Shown: positions 1 through 6,387, counted from the first letter of the stretch. The stretch is 7,288 nt of DNA from Candidatus Acetothermia bacterium JdFR-50 (GCA_002010365.1 MTNL01000121.1:1-7288); one strand, 5' to 3'. Numbers and translations are program-made. Notes: generated by a model from the letters alone, not told the origin.

Positions 1-467
1 AAGTCCTTCCACGAGGTCACGGGCGGGGTGATCTTGTCCGGGCGGTAGGCGAGGGCCAGGTGTTGGACGGCGTAGCCCACGGCGTAGTGCCCTCCCAGAG
101 GATCGCGGGCCCACTCGTAGATTTCCGTCAGAGCGGGGATGTTGGCGGGGTCGTAGGGCTGGATGAGACCCTCCTGGATGGCGCGGTAAGCGTAGGCGCG
201 GGTGAAGTGCACCACGTCCACCACCGGGTTGTCCTTATTCGCCACAAGGCGCGCCAGGCGGGCGGCGTTGTTGCCGAGGTCGTAGACGATCTCGATCCCG
301 TACTGCTCCTGGAACGGTTCGGCGATGTTCTTACGGATGAGGTCCAGGTTGAACCCCCAGGTGGAGACCACGAGCTTCACGGGTTTCGGCGGCGCTTCGT
401 CGGCGAACGCCCCCCATGTCAACACACACAGCGAGAAAACCAGTAGTCCTGTAAGGAACCTACGCAT
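1..467 (-). CDS. PotD-like ABC transporter solute-binding protein (3' part cut by window edge)
   Basis: An open frame runs leftward from ATG at 467-465 to the window edge without a stop (155 codons seen). The N-terminus MRRFLTGLLVFSLCVLTWG is a classical signal peptide: a basic n-region, then a hydrophobic core, with likely cleavage after AFA near residue 22. No lipobox cysteine is present. The mature protein starts PVKLVVSTWGFN and continues with a PFQEQYGIEIVYD segment, GNNAARLARL, a VVDVVHF strand and an Ala/Tyr-rich helix. It ends near VTSWKDF, a pattern typical of PotD/AfuA-like periplasmic binding proteins (COG0687 type). Such proteins bind polyamines, iron, thiamine, phosphonates or related small solutes, so the ligand cannot be decided here. 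AGGAGG at 478-473 lies 5 bases before the ATG and fixes the start. The gene is divergent from the uronate cluster and has its own promoter, so it is probably a separate transport operon continuing to the left. Confidence 0.88.
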   Translation of the reverse strand, partial: MRRFLTGLLVFSLCVLTWGAFADEAPPKPVKLVVSTWGFNLDLIRKNIAEPFQEQYGIEIVYDLGNNAARLARLVANKDNPVVDVVHFTRAYAYRAIQEGLIQPYDPANIPALTEIYEWARDPLGGHYAVGYAVQHLALAYRPDKITPPVTSWKD

Positions 468-493
468 AACCACCTCCTCGAGCTGGATATGCC

Positions 494-522
494 CTTATAA
501 AGCGGCGATATTACGAAGTCAA
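494..522 (-). promoter_or_regulatory. Sigma70-type promoter of the leftward solute-binding protein gene
   Basis: Read on the minus strand, TTGACT (522-517) is followed after exactly 17 bases by TATAAG (499-494). Both hexamers are close to the TTGACA/TATAAT consensus. Transcription would start near 487, leaving a leader of about 20 bases that contains little more than the AGGAGG ribosome-binding site at 478-473. Confidence 0.75.
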
Positions 523-548
523 GGCCCGAAGCCAGAGGAGGTAGCTCG

Positions 549-1115
549 ATGTGCGGGGAACCCTTCTCCCTGGAGGTAAGGTGGCGTTGGCGCGGGGCGG
601 ACGTGCTGATGAACGCCGCGGGCGTGAACCGCTGGATCCCCTCCCTCGTGGTCACGCCCGAGGCCTGGGACGAGACATGGACACCAAATTGAAGGGGACC
701 TTCTTCACCTCCCAGGCGGCCGCCCGGGCCATGCCCCGGCGTGGAGGGGGGAAGATCGTCAACATCGCCTCGCTCACGAGCTAAATCGGGTCGACCCGGC
801 GGGTGCCGTACACGCCGCCAAGGCCGGCGTCCTCGGCCTCACCCGGGCCCTGGCGGTGGAGTGGGCCCCCTACAACATCCAGGTGAACGTCATTGGCCCC
901 AGGTACTTCTGCACCGAGATGACCGAGTCCCTCTTCCGGGACCGGGAATGGGTGAAGGGGCTGCTCGCGCGGATACCGTCGGGACGAGCGGGCGTCCCGC
1001 GGACCTCGCGGGGGCCGTGATTTTCTTCGCCACGAGGGCCTCCGATTACATCACGGGGCAGATCATCTACGTGGACGGCGGCTTCCTCGCCGGTTGGCCA
1101 GATCGTACTGGTTGA
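549..1115 (+). pseudogene. Decayed short-chain dehydrogenase/reductase (SDR) gene
   Basis: Homology to a gluconate-5-dehydrogenase/KduD-like SDR is spread over three frames. AGGAGGT at 536-542 precedes ATG 549, which opens as MCGEPFSLE. One base then appears missing, and the Rossmann part (TGxxxGIG to just before the NAAG motif, roughly 70 codons) is deleted. The frame resumes with ADVLMNAAGVNRW (about 603-641) and dies at TGA 690-692. The next piece, MDTKLKGTFFTSQAAARAM to IVNIASLTS (about 677-781), ends at TAA 782-784. The catalytic Tyr (809-811) and Lys (820-822) of YxxxK are split by a one-base loss at about 815. LGLTRALAVEWAPYNIQVN continues in a third frame to TGA 1018-1020. The last shift, near 996-1000, gives DLAGAVIFFATRASDYITG and YVDGGFLAGW, ending at TGA 1113-1115. 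An intact SDR has about 250 residues. Without the NAD(P)-binding motif and with several frame breaks, no functional enzyme can be made. Its former role was probably oxidation or reduction of a sugar acid, inferred from family and context. Confidence 0.88.
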
Positions 1116-1138
1116 TCCGCGAGCGTAGCCCGTATAAT
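1112..1138 (+). promoter_or_regulatory. Probable promoter with consensus TATAAT -10 box
   Basis: TATAAT at 1133-1138 matches the -10 consensus exactly and sits in a locally AT-richer stretch just after the SDR remnant. The best -35 candidate, TTGATC at 1112-1117, has a spacer of only 15 bases, so the -35 assignment is weak and activation or an extended element may matter. The start site would be near 1145, immediately before a LacI-type operator. Transcription would run rightward through the oxidoreductase fragment towards the sugar-binding protein gene. Confidence 0.55.
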
Positions 1139-1373
1139 AAGCGCGTTAAAACGTTTACATTCTTTGTGGGGCCACATGATTCACAGAGTGGAGCAGGAAG
1201 AGAAGTTCTGGCGCGGATTTGAAAGTGGCATTCAAAGCATGGAGGGAAACAACAAATTCCGGCCATCTACGAGGTTCCCTCTGTCCTTACGGCCACGTGA
1301 AAAGGGGGCGTGGGTCTTATGTTACAGGTATGGGACATAAGTCGTGAAAGAGACCCCCGATGGCTGAGGTGGC
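1116..1373 (+). other. Gene-free leader region between the two oxidoreductase remnants
   Basis: This stretch contains the promoter and operator at its left end and then no recognisable gene. The only open frame of note is ATG 1176 to TAA 1338-1340, 54 codons, starting MIHRVEQEEKFWRGFESG and followed by an Arg/Pro-rich tail. Upstream of it there is only GTGGGG (1165-1170) as a poor ribosome site. I do not recognise the peptide. It may be chance, or the N-terminal scrap of the gene that the operator once controlled. No convincing hairpin, tRNA or repeat was seen. Confidence 0.4.
1146..1159. promoter_or_regulatory. Candidate LacI-family operator
   Basis: TTAAAACGTTTACA is a near-palindrome centred on CG at 1152-1153. 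The right half TTTACA and the core AACGTT match the general LacI/GalR-family operator pattern TGTAAACGTTTACA, while the left half differs at one base (TTAAAA against TGTAAA would need G for T at the second position plus A for T at the third). It lies at about +2 to +15 relative to the start predicted from TATAAT at 1133-1138, a classical position for repression by blocking transcription. No regulator gene is in the window. Sugar-acid regulators of the LacI family (such as UxaR in Thermotoga) are known for uronate loci, so a uronate-responsive repressor is plausible but inferred. Confidence 0.5.
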
Positions 1374-1841
1374 TTGGAAGAGATTCGGTCTGTTGCTTTT
1401 GGCACAGCCTTTGGCATGGTTGATAAGATTATTATAGAGGTGGCGGATAAGTTGGTGATGGCGACTGAGGTCCAGTCGGACGTCATCGCTGCATTGAAGG
1501 CGAGCACGGCTCCACGCTTTGGCTATCCCACGCGGCTGAATGTCCACACCACCGCCGGAATCCTTGTCCTCGAAGAAAACGAAGTGATCCGTTCACGTAG
1601 CTTGGAGATGCCGGTTCACATCGCTGAAAGGAAGCGCAAGAATGGCTTCGAGAGATCTCCTAGACCCATGGAGCTGAAGCTCGAGCCGCACCGCCGTCCG
1701 ATTGCTGGTTTCGGTCGCGCCGTGCGTGAGGGCAAGGATGCGGTGGTGACAGGCGAGGACGCCCACGAGACACGGTATTTCGTCCTCGCCGCCTACACCT
1801 CGGCTCGAGAGGGTCGAGGGATTTCACTTGAAGGGGGGTGA
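1374..1841 (+). pseudogene. C-terminal remnant of a Gfo/Idh/MocA-family oxidoreductase
   Basis: An open frame begins after an in-frame TGA (1365-1367), has only TTG 1374 as a possible early start with no ribosome site, and ends at TGA 1839-1841 (155 codons). From about 1431 it reads like the second domain of Gfo/Idh/MocA dehydrogenases: IEVADKLVMATEVQSDVIAA, then ALKASTAPRFGYPTRLNV, then a GILVLEENEVIRSRSLE strand pair. It closes with the typical tail AVREGKDAVVTGEDAH followed by AAYTSAREGRGISL. Intact members have about 330-390 residues. The N-terminal Rossmann fold with GxGxxG and the catalytic EKP motif are absent here and not found upstream in any frame. The piece cannot be an NAD-dependent sugar oxidoreductase by itself. 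I infer a 5'-truncated relic of a sugar-catabolic gene, since the C-terminal frame is still open. A short expressed protein is possible but unlikely. Confidence 0.6.
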
Positions 1842-1882
1842 TAGACGAAGCGATTTTCAATTAAAAAATCCAGCAGAAAATC

Positions 1883-1890
1883 AGGAGGTG
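1883..1890 (+). promoter_or_regulatory. Ribosome-binding site that sets the start of the sugar-binding protein
   Basis: AGGAGGTG is a near-perfect Shine-Dalgarno sequence whose AGGAGG core ends 5 bases before ATG 1894. It excludes the upstream in-frame start near 1828, which would add 22 residues ahead of the signal peptide. Confidence 0.8.
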
Positions 1891-1893
1891 CAA

Positions 1894-3177
1894 ATGCGGA
1901 AGTTCTGGGTTGGGTTTGCAGTGTTCTTGGCATTGGCGATGGCGTTCATCGCGTTCCCCCAGAAAGTTCTCCGGGTATATGCCCCGCCGTGGATCTTCAA
2001 GAAGTTTCCCCTGGAGGAAGTGGCCAAGCGGTTCGAAGCCGACCATCCGGGCGTGAAGGTGGAGCTCACCCGTGCCAGCAAATGGAGTGCCCCCACCTAC
2101 ATCACCGCGTGGAAGGCCGGCGACACCCCCTTCGACGTGTTCGTGGGCGGCTCGGGTTCGATGCTCGCCCCGGTGATCGTGGGCGGTTGGCTCGAGCCCC
2201 TGGACGACATGCTCACCGGCCACATGGCCCCGGACAAGTTCGTGGGCGGATTCTTGGCCGCCGGCTACTACAAGATGCCCGACGGCAAGGGAGCCTACTA
2301 TCCGGTGCTCCCCTTCATGGGCGAGGTGGCCATCATCGGCGTCAACACCGGCATCATGAAGGCCGCCGGCCTCTGGGACGAAGAGAACAATAAGCCCATC
2401 CCCATCCCCGGTTGGGAGGAGGACGAGTTCTTCGGCTGGTTCAACAAGCTCAAGGCCGCCGCTCCCCTCGGGGCCCACGTGCAGATCTGGGACCGTGAGT
2501 TCATGCAGTATAACTACTGCGGCCCCATCAAGGCAATGACCGGGACCTTCCTCGCTCCTGACGGCAAGGGCTTCGACGTCACCAGTGAGGCGGCCCATAA
2601 GTGGCTCAGCTACGTGCAGAAGATGTACACTGAAGGAATTGGCAAGTGGACCATCACTGACCAGGACGGCTATGCCAAGTGGAAGACCAACGCCGTAGGC
2701 TCCTTCTACGCCGCCCAGGGGCACATCATGGAGTTGGTGAGCGTCACCGGCAACGAGGGTGACATCGCATATATCGGCTGGCCCGGTGCCGACGTGAACG
2801 GCTCCATCATCTGGACTCACTCGGTATGGATCCCCAAGGTCTCCCCCAACAAGGAGCTGGCCAAGGCCTTCATCCGCGAGCAGATCTTCTCCAAGTACTT
2901 CCAGCAGTGGAGCTTCAACCACTACGGTAAACTCCCCGTGCTGAAAGAGTATTACGGCGAGGGAATTACCTGGTTCCAGGACCAAATGCCCACCATCCTC
3001 GCCATCGCTGATAACTCTCAGCCCATCCCGCTCTTCGCCGACCTCGAGGAGTACCTGGACATTCTGGTCAAGTACCTCCCCGACGCCGCCTTCGGCCGGA
3101 TCAGTGTGGATGAGGCCCTGGCCAAAATCGCGGAGGAGTCAGCGGACTTGGACTTTACTGATCTGCGGGCGCATTAA
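1894..3177 (+). CDS. Family-1 extracellular sugar-binding protein of a carbohydrate ABC transporter
   Basis: The 427-residue product is exported: MRK is followed by a hydrophobic stretch (residues 4-21), and the mature part starts near KVLRVYAPPW. There is no lipobox cysteine, so it is probably periplasmic or held by the uncleaved signal. The SBP_bac_1/UgpB-type pattern is clear. EEVAKRFEADHPGVKVEL comes near the N-terminus, then FDVFVGGSGSMLAPVIVGG and LEPLDDM, a VLPFMGEVAIIGVNTGIM hinge strand, an aromatic-rich ligand region, and a C-terminal SVWIPKVSPNKELAKAFI helix. Length and order agree with the family (about 400-440 residues). It delivers ligand to the two permeases encoded downstream. 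The ligand is inferred to be a hexuronate or uronate-containing oligosaccharide because uxaC and uxaE follow. The stop TAA is followed at once by a terminator hairpin, which probably lets this gene be expressed far above the permeases. Start ATG 1894 is chosen from the RBS and signal peptide. Confidence 0.92.
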   Translation: MRKFWVGFAVFLALAMAFIAFPQKVLRVYAPPWIFKKFPLEEVAKRFEADHPGVKVELTRASKWSAPTYITAWKAGDTPFDVFVGGSGSMLAPVIVGGWLEPLDDMLTGHMAPDKFVGGFLAAGYYKMPDGKGAYYPVLPFMGEVAIIGVNTGIMKAAGLWDEENNKPIPIPGWEEDEFFGWFNKLKAAAPLGAHVQIWDREFMQYNYCGPIKAMTGTFLAPDGKGFDVTSEAAHKWLSYVQKMYTEGIGKWTITDQDGYAKWKTNAVGSFYAAQGHIMELVSVTGNEGDIAYIGWPGADVNGSIIWTHSVWIPKVSPNKELAKAFIREQIFSKYFQQWSFNHYGKLPVLKEYYGEGITWFQDQMPTILAIADNSQPIPLFADLEEYLDILVKYLPDAAFGRISVDEALAKIAEESADLDFTDLRAH

Positions 3178-3187
3178 TGCGGAGACC

Positions 3188-3228
3188 GGGCGGCGGGCGC
3201 CAGTTAGCGCCCGCCGCCCTTTCTTTTT
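3188..3228 (+). terminator. Intercistronic rho-independent terminator/attenuator
   Basis: GGGCGGCGGGCGC (3188-3200), the loop CAGTTA (3201-3206) and GCGCCCGCCGCCC (3207-3219) form a perfect 13-bp GC stem, followed by TTTCTTTTT (3220-3228). It begins 10 bases after the binding-protein stop and ends 14 bases before the permease start. The gene order and close spacing downstream suggest partial read-through. The hairpin would also protect the 3' end of the binding-protein mRNA, giving excess binding protein over membrane subunits as in other sugar ABC operons. Confidence 0.92.
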
Positions 3229-3242
3229 CGGGCAGGGAGGCC

Positions 3243-4151
3243 GTGATCAGCCAGAGGAAGAAGCGATACATCCGAGATCGGGTGAACTTATTCGTTTTTC
3301 TGCTTCCTACCATCTTTTTCGTCTTCGTCTTCATTGCCTTCCCCATCGGCTACTCCGCCTACTTAAGCTTGACGGAATACAACTACGCGCGAGACGCGGC
3401 ACCCAAGTTCATCGGTCTTCGGGGTTATCTATACACCCTATTTCAGGATGTTTTCTTTCACGATGCCCTCCTCAACCAGGTGAAGTTCGCGATCCCCTAC
3501 TTTATTGCGACGTTCGCCGTTTCCCTTGGACTGGCGATCCTCATAAATGAGCTAGTCTTCGGCACTCGCTTCTTTCAGGTGCTTTTCTACCTGCCCATGA
3601 TCATCCCCCTGTCGCTGGTGGGGATCATCTTCGCGTGGGTGCTGGCGCCGGACATTGGAATCTTCGATCACATCCTCCGCTGGATGGGGATCAAAAACTG
3701 GAACATCGATTGGTTCGGTAATCCCTACACCGCTATTTACTGTCTTGCCCTCGCCCGTTCCTGGAAGATGATCGGATTTACCCTGATCATTTTCCTCGCC
3801 GGGCTACAAGCGATCCCCAAGGAGCTTCGGGAAGCCGCAAAGGTAGACGGAGCCAATTTCCTCCAAGAGATCTTCCAGGTTGTTCTCCCTAACCTGAAAC
3901 CTTACCTCCTCATCGGAGGGATCTGGATCCTGATCAACTCCATCAAGACCTTCGAGCTTCCTGCGGTGGTGACGGAAGGTGGGCCGGGGACCTCCACTCT
4001 GACCCTGTACCTCTACTCATGGAAGTTGGCGTTTGAGCGGCTGGACATGGGACGGGCATCGCAGGTCGCCTATATAACCGCGGCCATCATCCTCGTTCTT
4101 TCTTGGGTCCTCAACCGGATATTCCGGCCAGAGACGGCGAGGAGGGCTTGA
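3243..4151 (+). CDS. Carbohydrate ABC transporter permease, MalF/UgpA type
   Basis: The 302-residue membrane protein belongs to the binding-protein-dependent transport family (BPD_transp_1). The N-terminus MISQRKKRYIRDR is basic and cytoplasmic. The first membrane segment, LFVFLLPTIFFVFVFIAFPIGY, covers about residues 16-37, and further hydrophobic segments follow, including IPYFIATFAVSLGLAILI, VLFYLPMIIPLSLVGIIFA, IIFLAGL and a last one near AAIILVLSWVL. The EAA loop that docks the ATPase is intact at residues 197-220: EAAKVDGANF, then VVLPNLKP. The VTEGGPGTSTLTLYLY element before the last segment is typical of MalF-like subunits. I chose GTG 3243, preceded by GGGAGG (3235-3240, close spacing). 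The frame is open back to ATG 3177, which overlaps the previous stop, but those codons encode the terminator stem and no membrane-protein feature. The stop overlaps the next gene's ATG by one base (TGATG), implying translational coupling. Confidence 0.93.
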   Translation: MISQRKKRYIRDRVNLFVFLLPTIFFVFVFIAFPIGYSAYLSLTEYNYARDAAPKFIGLRGYLYTLFQDVFFHDALLNQVKFAIPYFIATFAVSLGLAILINELVFGTRFFQVLFYLPMIIPLSLVGIIFAWVLAPDIGIFDHILRWMGIKNWNIDWFGNPYTAIYCLALARSWKMIGFTLIIFLAGLQAIPKELREAAKVDGANFLQEIFQVVLPNLKPYLLIGGIWILINSIKTFELPAVVTEGGPGTSTLTLYLYSWKLAFERLDMGRASQVAYITAAIILVLSWVLNRIFRPETARRA

Positions 4152-4999
4152 TGCGGACGTTTATCAATTTCTGCCAGAAAAAGCGTCTCTTCATCCTTCT
4201 TCTGGTTACAGTGCTTGCAGCTCTCTACATTTCTCCGCTCCTGTGGATGCTGAACACCTCGCTCCGTCCCACCTGGGACATCTACCGCTATCCTCCCACC
4301 ATCCTTCCCCGCAAGGTGACCCTGGAGAACTACATCTACGTCTTGACGCAGATGAGCGGGTTCGGCCGCTACTTCCTTAACAGCGTGGTAGTCACGTTCT
4401 CCACTGTGGTCCTGGTCCTCATAGCCAGCGCTATGGGGGGATACGCCTTCGGTGTACGGCGCTTTCGGGGGCAGAACCTGCTCTTCACCGGGGTGATACT
4501 GGTCCTCACCATTCCTTATATCATGTATCTTATTCCCATCTACATGATGGAAGACAAGCTGGGCCTCCAAAACAATTGGTTGGGACTCATCCTTCCGTAT
4601 GTGGCCCTGAACTTGCCCTGGGGCCTTCTCATCATGAGAGGGGCCTTCTCCACCATCCCCCTCGATATCCGCGACGCGGCCATCATCGACGGCTGCAATG
4701 AGTTCCAGCTGTGGTTTCGGGTGATGCTCCCCATCACCAAGCCCGCCCTGGCGGCCACCACCATCATCACCTTCGTGTTCGCGTGGCAGGAGTACATGTT
4801 CGCCAGCACTTTGATGACCAAGAACCAATGGCAAACGCTGCCCGTAGGGATCGTATGGCTGCGGGACGAGCTGCAGACACTGGTTTATGGGCGGATCGGG
4901 GCCATGGTGGTCCTCACCATCGTCCCGGTGTTCATCCTCTTCCTGGCCTTCCGTAATTTCTTTATCAAAGGGCTAAGTGAGGGGATGCTCAAAGGTTGA
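4151..4999 (+). CDS. Carbohydrate ABC transporter permease, MalG/UgpE type
   Basis: The 282-residue inner-membrane subunit pairs with the preceding permease. It starts MRTFINFCQKKRLF, with the first membrane segment ILLLVTVLAALYISPLLWML (about 13-32). The MalG-typical periplasmic stretch NTSLRPTWDIY follows, then P and a KVTLENYIYVL motif. NSVVVTFSTVVLVLIASAMGGYAF and further segments come next. The EAA loop reads DAAIIDGCNEFQLWFRVMLP from residue 175, with KPALAATTI after it. The tail FFIKGLSEGMLKG is the usual MalG/UgpE ending (GxxxGAxKG-like). GAGGAGGG ends at 4146, 4 bases before ATG 4151, and supports this start over one 48 bases upstream. Its start overlaps the stop of the first permease, and its TGA (4997-4999) abuts the uxaC leader. 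No ATP-binding subunit lies between or after the permeases, so a shared MsmX/UgpC-type ATPase must come from elsewhere. Confidence 0.93.
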   Translation: MRTFINFCQKKRLFILLLVTVLAALYISPLLWMLNTSLRPTWDIYRYPPTILPRKVTLENYIYVLTQMSGFGRYFLNSVVVTFSTVVLVLIASAMGGYAFGVRRFRGQNLLFTGVILVLTIPYIMYLIPIYMMEDKLGLQNNWLGLILPYVALNLPWGLLIMRGAFSTIPLDIRDAAIIDGCNEFQLWFRVMLPITKPALAATTIITFVFAWQEYMFASTLMTKNQWQTLPVGIVWLRDELQTLVYGRIGAMVVLTIVPVFILFLAFRNFFIKGLSEGMLKG

Positions 5000-5005
5000 G
5001 CGCCG

Positions 5006-5011
5006 AGGAGG
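5006..5011 (+). promoter_or_regulatory. Ribosome-binding site that decides the uxaC start
   Basis: AGGAGG lies 8 bases before GTG 5020 and inside the reading frame opened by TTG 4996. This favours GTG 5020 over the TTG that overlaps the permease stop codon. Confidence 0.7.
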
Positions 5012-5019
5012 AGAACACG

Positions 5020-6387
5020 GTGTTCGAGGACAACTATCTCCTGAGGACGCGGACTGGGAGGGAGATCTACGACCATATCTCCGATCTCCCCCTCGTAGAT
5101 GCCCACAGCCACGTGGAGGCATCCCGGATCGCGGAGAACCGCGGATGGGATGATATATGGGAAGCGGAGGGGGCGACGGACCACTACGTATGGGAACTCA
5201 TGAGGCGATTGGGGGTCCCCGAGGAGCTGATCACCGGCCCCGCTCCCAACCGGGAGAAATGGCTTGCCCTGGGGAGGATATTCCCTCTGTGCGCGGGTAA
5301 CCCTGTATACGACTGGATCCATCTCGATCTCCGCCGACGGTTCGGGATCGAGACCCCTCTCGGCCCCGACACCGCCGCGGAGATCTGGACACATACGAAG
5401 GAGGTCCTATCGCGCCCCGACATGCGCCCACGAGAGCTCCTGCGGGCCATGAGGGTTGAGGTCCTTGCCACCACCGATCCCCCCGGAGCAGACCTCTCCG
5501 CTCACCGCCGTCTGGCGGATGAGTTCCGGGATGTCAAGGTGGTCCCCACTTGGCGTCCGGACGCCTTATTGCGAGTAGGGGAGCCCGGTTGGATGGAGGA
5601 AGTCCAGCGCTTGGGGGAGAAACACGGAATGGACGTGACCTCCCTGCGCGGGCTCGTGGACGCCCTGGAGGCCGACCACGCGGAGTTCGCCCGCCACGGT
5701 TGTCGCGCCAGTGACCACGCGCTTCTGGAACCGTACCTTCCCGAGGTACCGGAAGGAAAGGCCGCCCGGGCCTACGCCCGTGCCATGGCCGGAGGCGAGC
5801 TTTCCCGAGATGACTCCGCGGCCATACGGGCCCATTTGATGTATCGTTTCGCCGAGATGAACGCGGCCGCGGGATGGGTGATGCAGCTTCACGTCGGTGC
5901 GATGCGGGACTACCGGGATTCCCTTTTTCTCTCCCTGGGACGGGATTCCGGTGGAGATGTGGCCGATCACCGCCTCGACCTCGTGGGAGGTCTTTATGAG
6001 TTCCTCAACAGGTTCGATGGACGTCTCGCGGTGGTGATATACGTTCTCCATCCGGCCCATGTCTACACCGCATGCGTCCTCGCCCGGGCCTTCCCAGAGG
6101 TGTACCTCGGCGCCCCATGGTGGTTCATGGACAACCCTTACCATATGCGAGAGTACTTGGAGTTGGTGGCTAACGTGGACCTCCTCTCGTTATTCGCGGG
6201 CATGGTGACCGACTCTCGCAAGCTTCTCTCTTACGAATCACGGACCATCGTGTTCCGGCGCGTGCTTGCCGATACTCTAGGCCAGATGGTTGAAGAGGGG
6301 AGGATGTCTCTTCCGATGGCCCAGAAACTCGCGGAACATTTGGCGTATCGGAGACCCAAGGAGCTCTTCTTCTCCCATTTGGGTTGA
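5020..6387 (+). CDS. uxaC: Glucuronate (uronate) isomerase
   Basis: UxaC (EC 5.3.1.12) interconverts D-glucuronate with D-fructuronate and D-galacturonate with D-tagaturonate in the cytoplasm, the first step of hexuronate breakdown. The 455-residue product has the amidohydrolase-like barrel signature HxH at H29/H31 (VDAHSHVE). ATDHYVWELMRR and EKWLALGRIFPLCAGNP follow, then TTDPPGAD (Asp153), VVPTWRPDAL, GCRASDHALLEPY, MQLHVGAMRDYRDSLF (from residue 288) and GAPWWFMDNP (W367, W368). The C-terminal GMVTDSRKLLSYESRT has Asp398, the expected barrel-end metal-ligand position, followed by FRRVL. Family length is about 450-470. From memory, the TDSRKLLS..SRT..FRR form matches the T. maritima/Bacillus-type subgroup rather than the E. 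coli form (SYTRHEYFRR). GTG 5020 gives MFEDNYLL, like the usual family N-terminus, and has AGGAGG at 5006-5011. The alternative TTG 4996 adds eight residues and overlaps the permease stop. Close spacing puts it in the transporter operon. Confidence 0.93.
   Translation: MFEDNYLLRTRTGREIYDHISDLPLVDAHSHVEASRIAENRGWDDIWEAEGATDHYVWELMRRLGVPEELITGPAPNREKWLALGRIFPLCAGNPVYDWIHLDLRRRFGIETPLGPDTAAEIWTHTKEVLSRPDMRPRELLRAMRVEVLATTDPPGADLSAHRRLADEFRDVKVVPTWRPDALLRVGEPGWMEEVQRLGEKHGMDVTSLRGLVDALEADHAEFARHGCRASDHALLEPYLPEVPEGKAARAYARAMAGGELSRDDSAAIRAHLMYRFAEMNAAAGWVMQLHVGAMRDYRDSLFLSLGRDSGGDVADHRLDLVGGLYEFLNRFDGRLAVVIYVLHPAHVYTACVLARAFPEVYLGAPWWFMDNPYHMREYLELVANVDLLSLFAGMVTDSRKLLSYESRTIVFRRVLADTLGQMVEEGRMSLPMAQKLAEHLAYRRPKELFFSHLG

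Noticed and set aside
60..446. A 128-codon rightward open frame at the left edge
   Set aside because: It is antisense to the PotD-like gene, which has a signal peptide, RBS and promoter. The rightward product is Val/Gly/His-rich without motifs.
1828..1893. A promoter immediately before the sugar-binding protein gene
   Set aside because: TTGAAG at 1828-1833 could serve as -35, but no acceptable -10 box lies at the right distance in the AT-rich stretch 1851-1870. The short A/T hairpin there (GATTTT with AAAATC) is too weak to call.
1861..2985. A 374-codon open frame on the minus strand opposite the sugar-binding protein
   Set aside because: It mirrors the codon-position GC bias of the real gene, has a low-complexity Gly/Val/His-rich product with no domain or signal, and no ribosome site. 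The sense frame has a signal peptide, RBS and clear family motifs.
3177..3242. ATG 3177, overlapping the binding-protein stop, as start of the first permease
   Set aside because: The extra 22 residues would be the translation of the terminator stem and loop, and no ribosome site precedes it that is not part of the previous gene. GTG 3243 gives the expected length and a basic N-terminus before the first membrane segment.
4070..4834. A 254-codon minus-strand open frame opposite the second permease
   Set aside because: The product is rich in His, Gly, Glu and Asp without recognisable domains and is the shadow of a clear MalG-type membrane protein.
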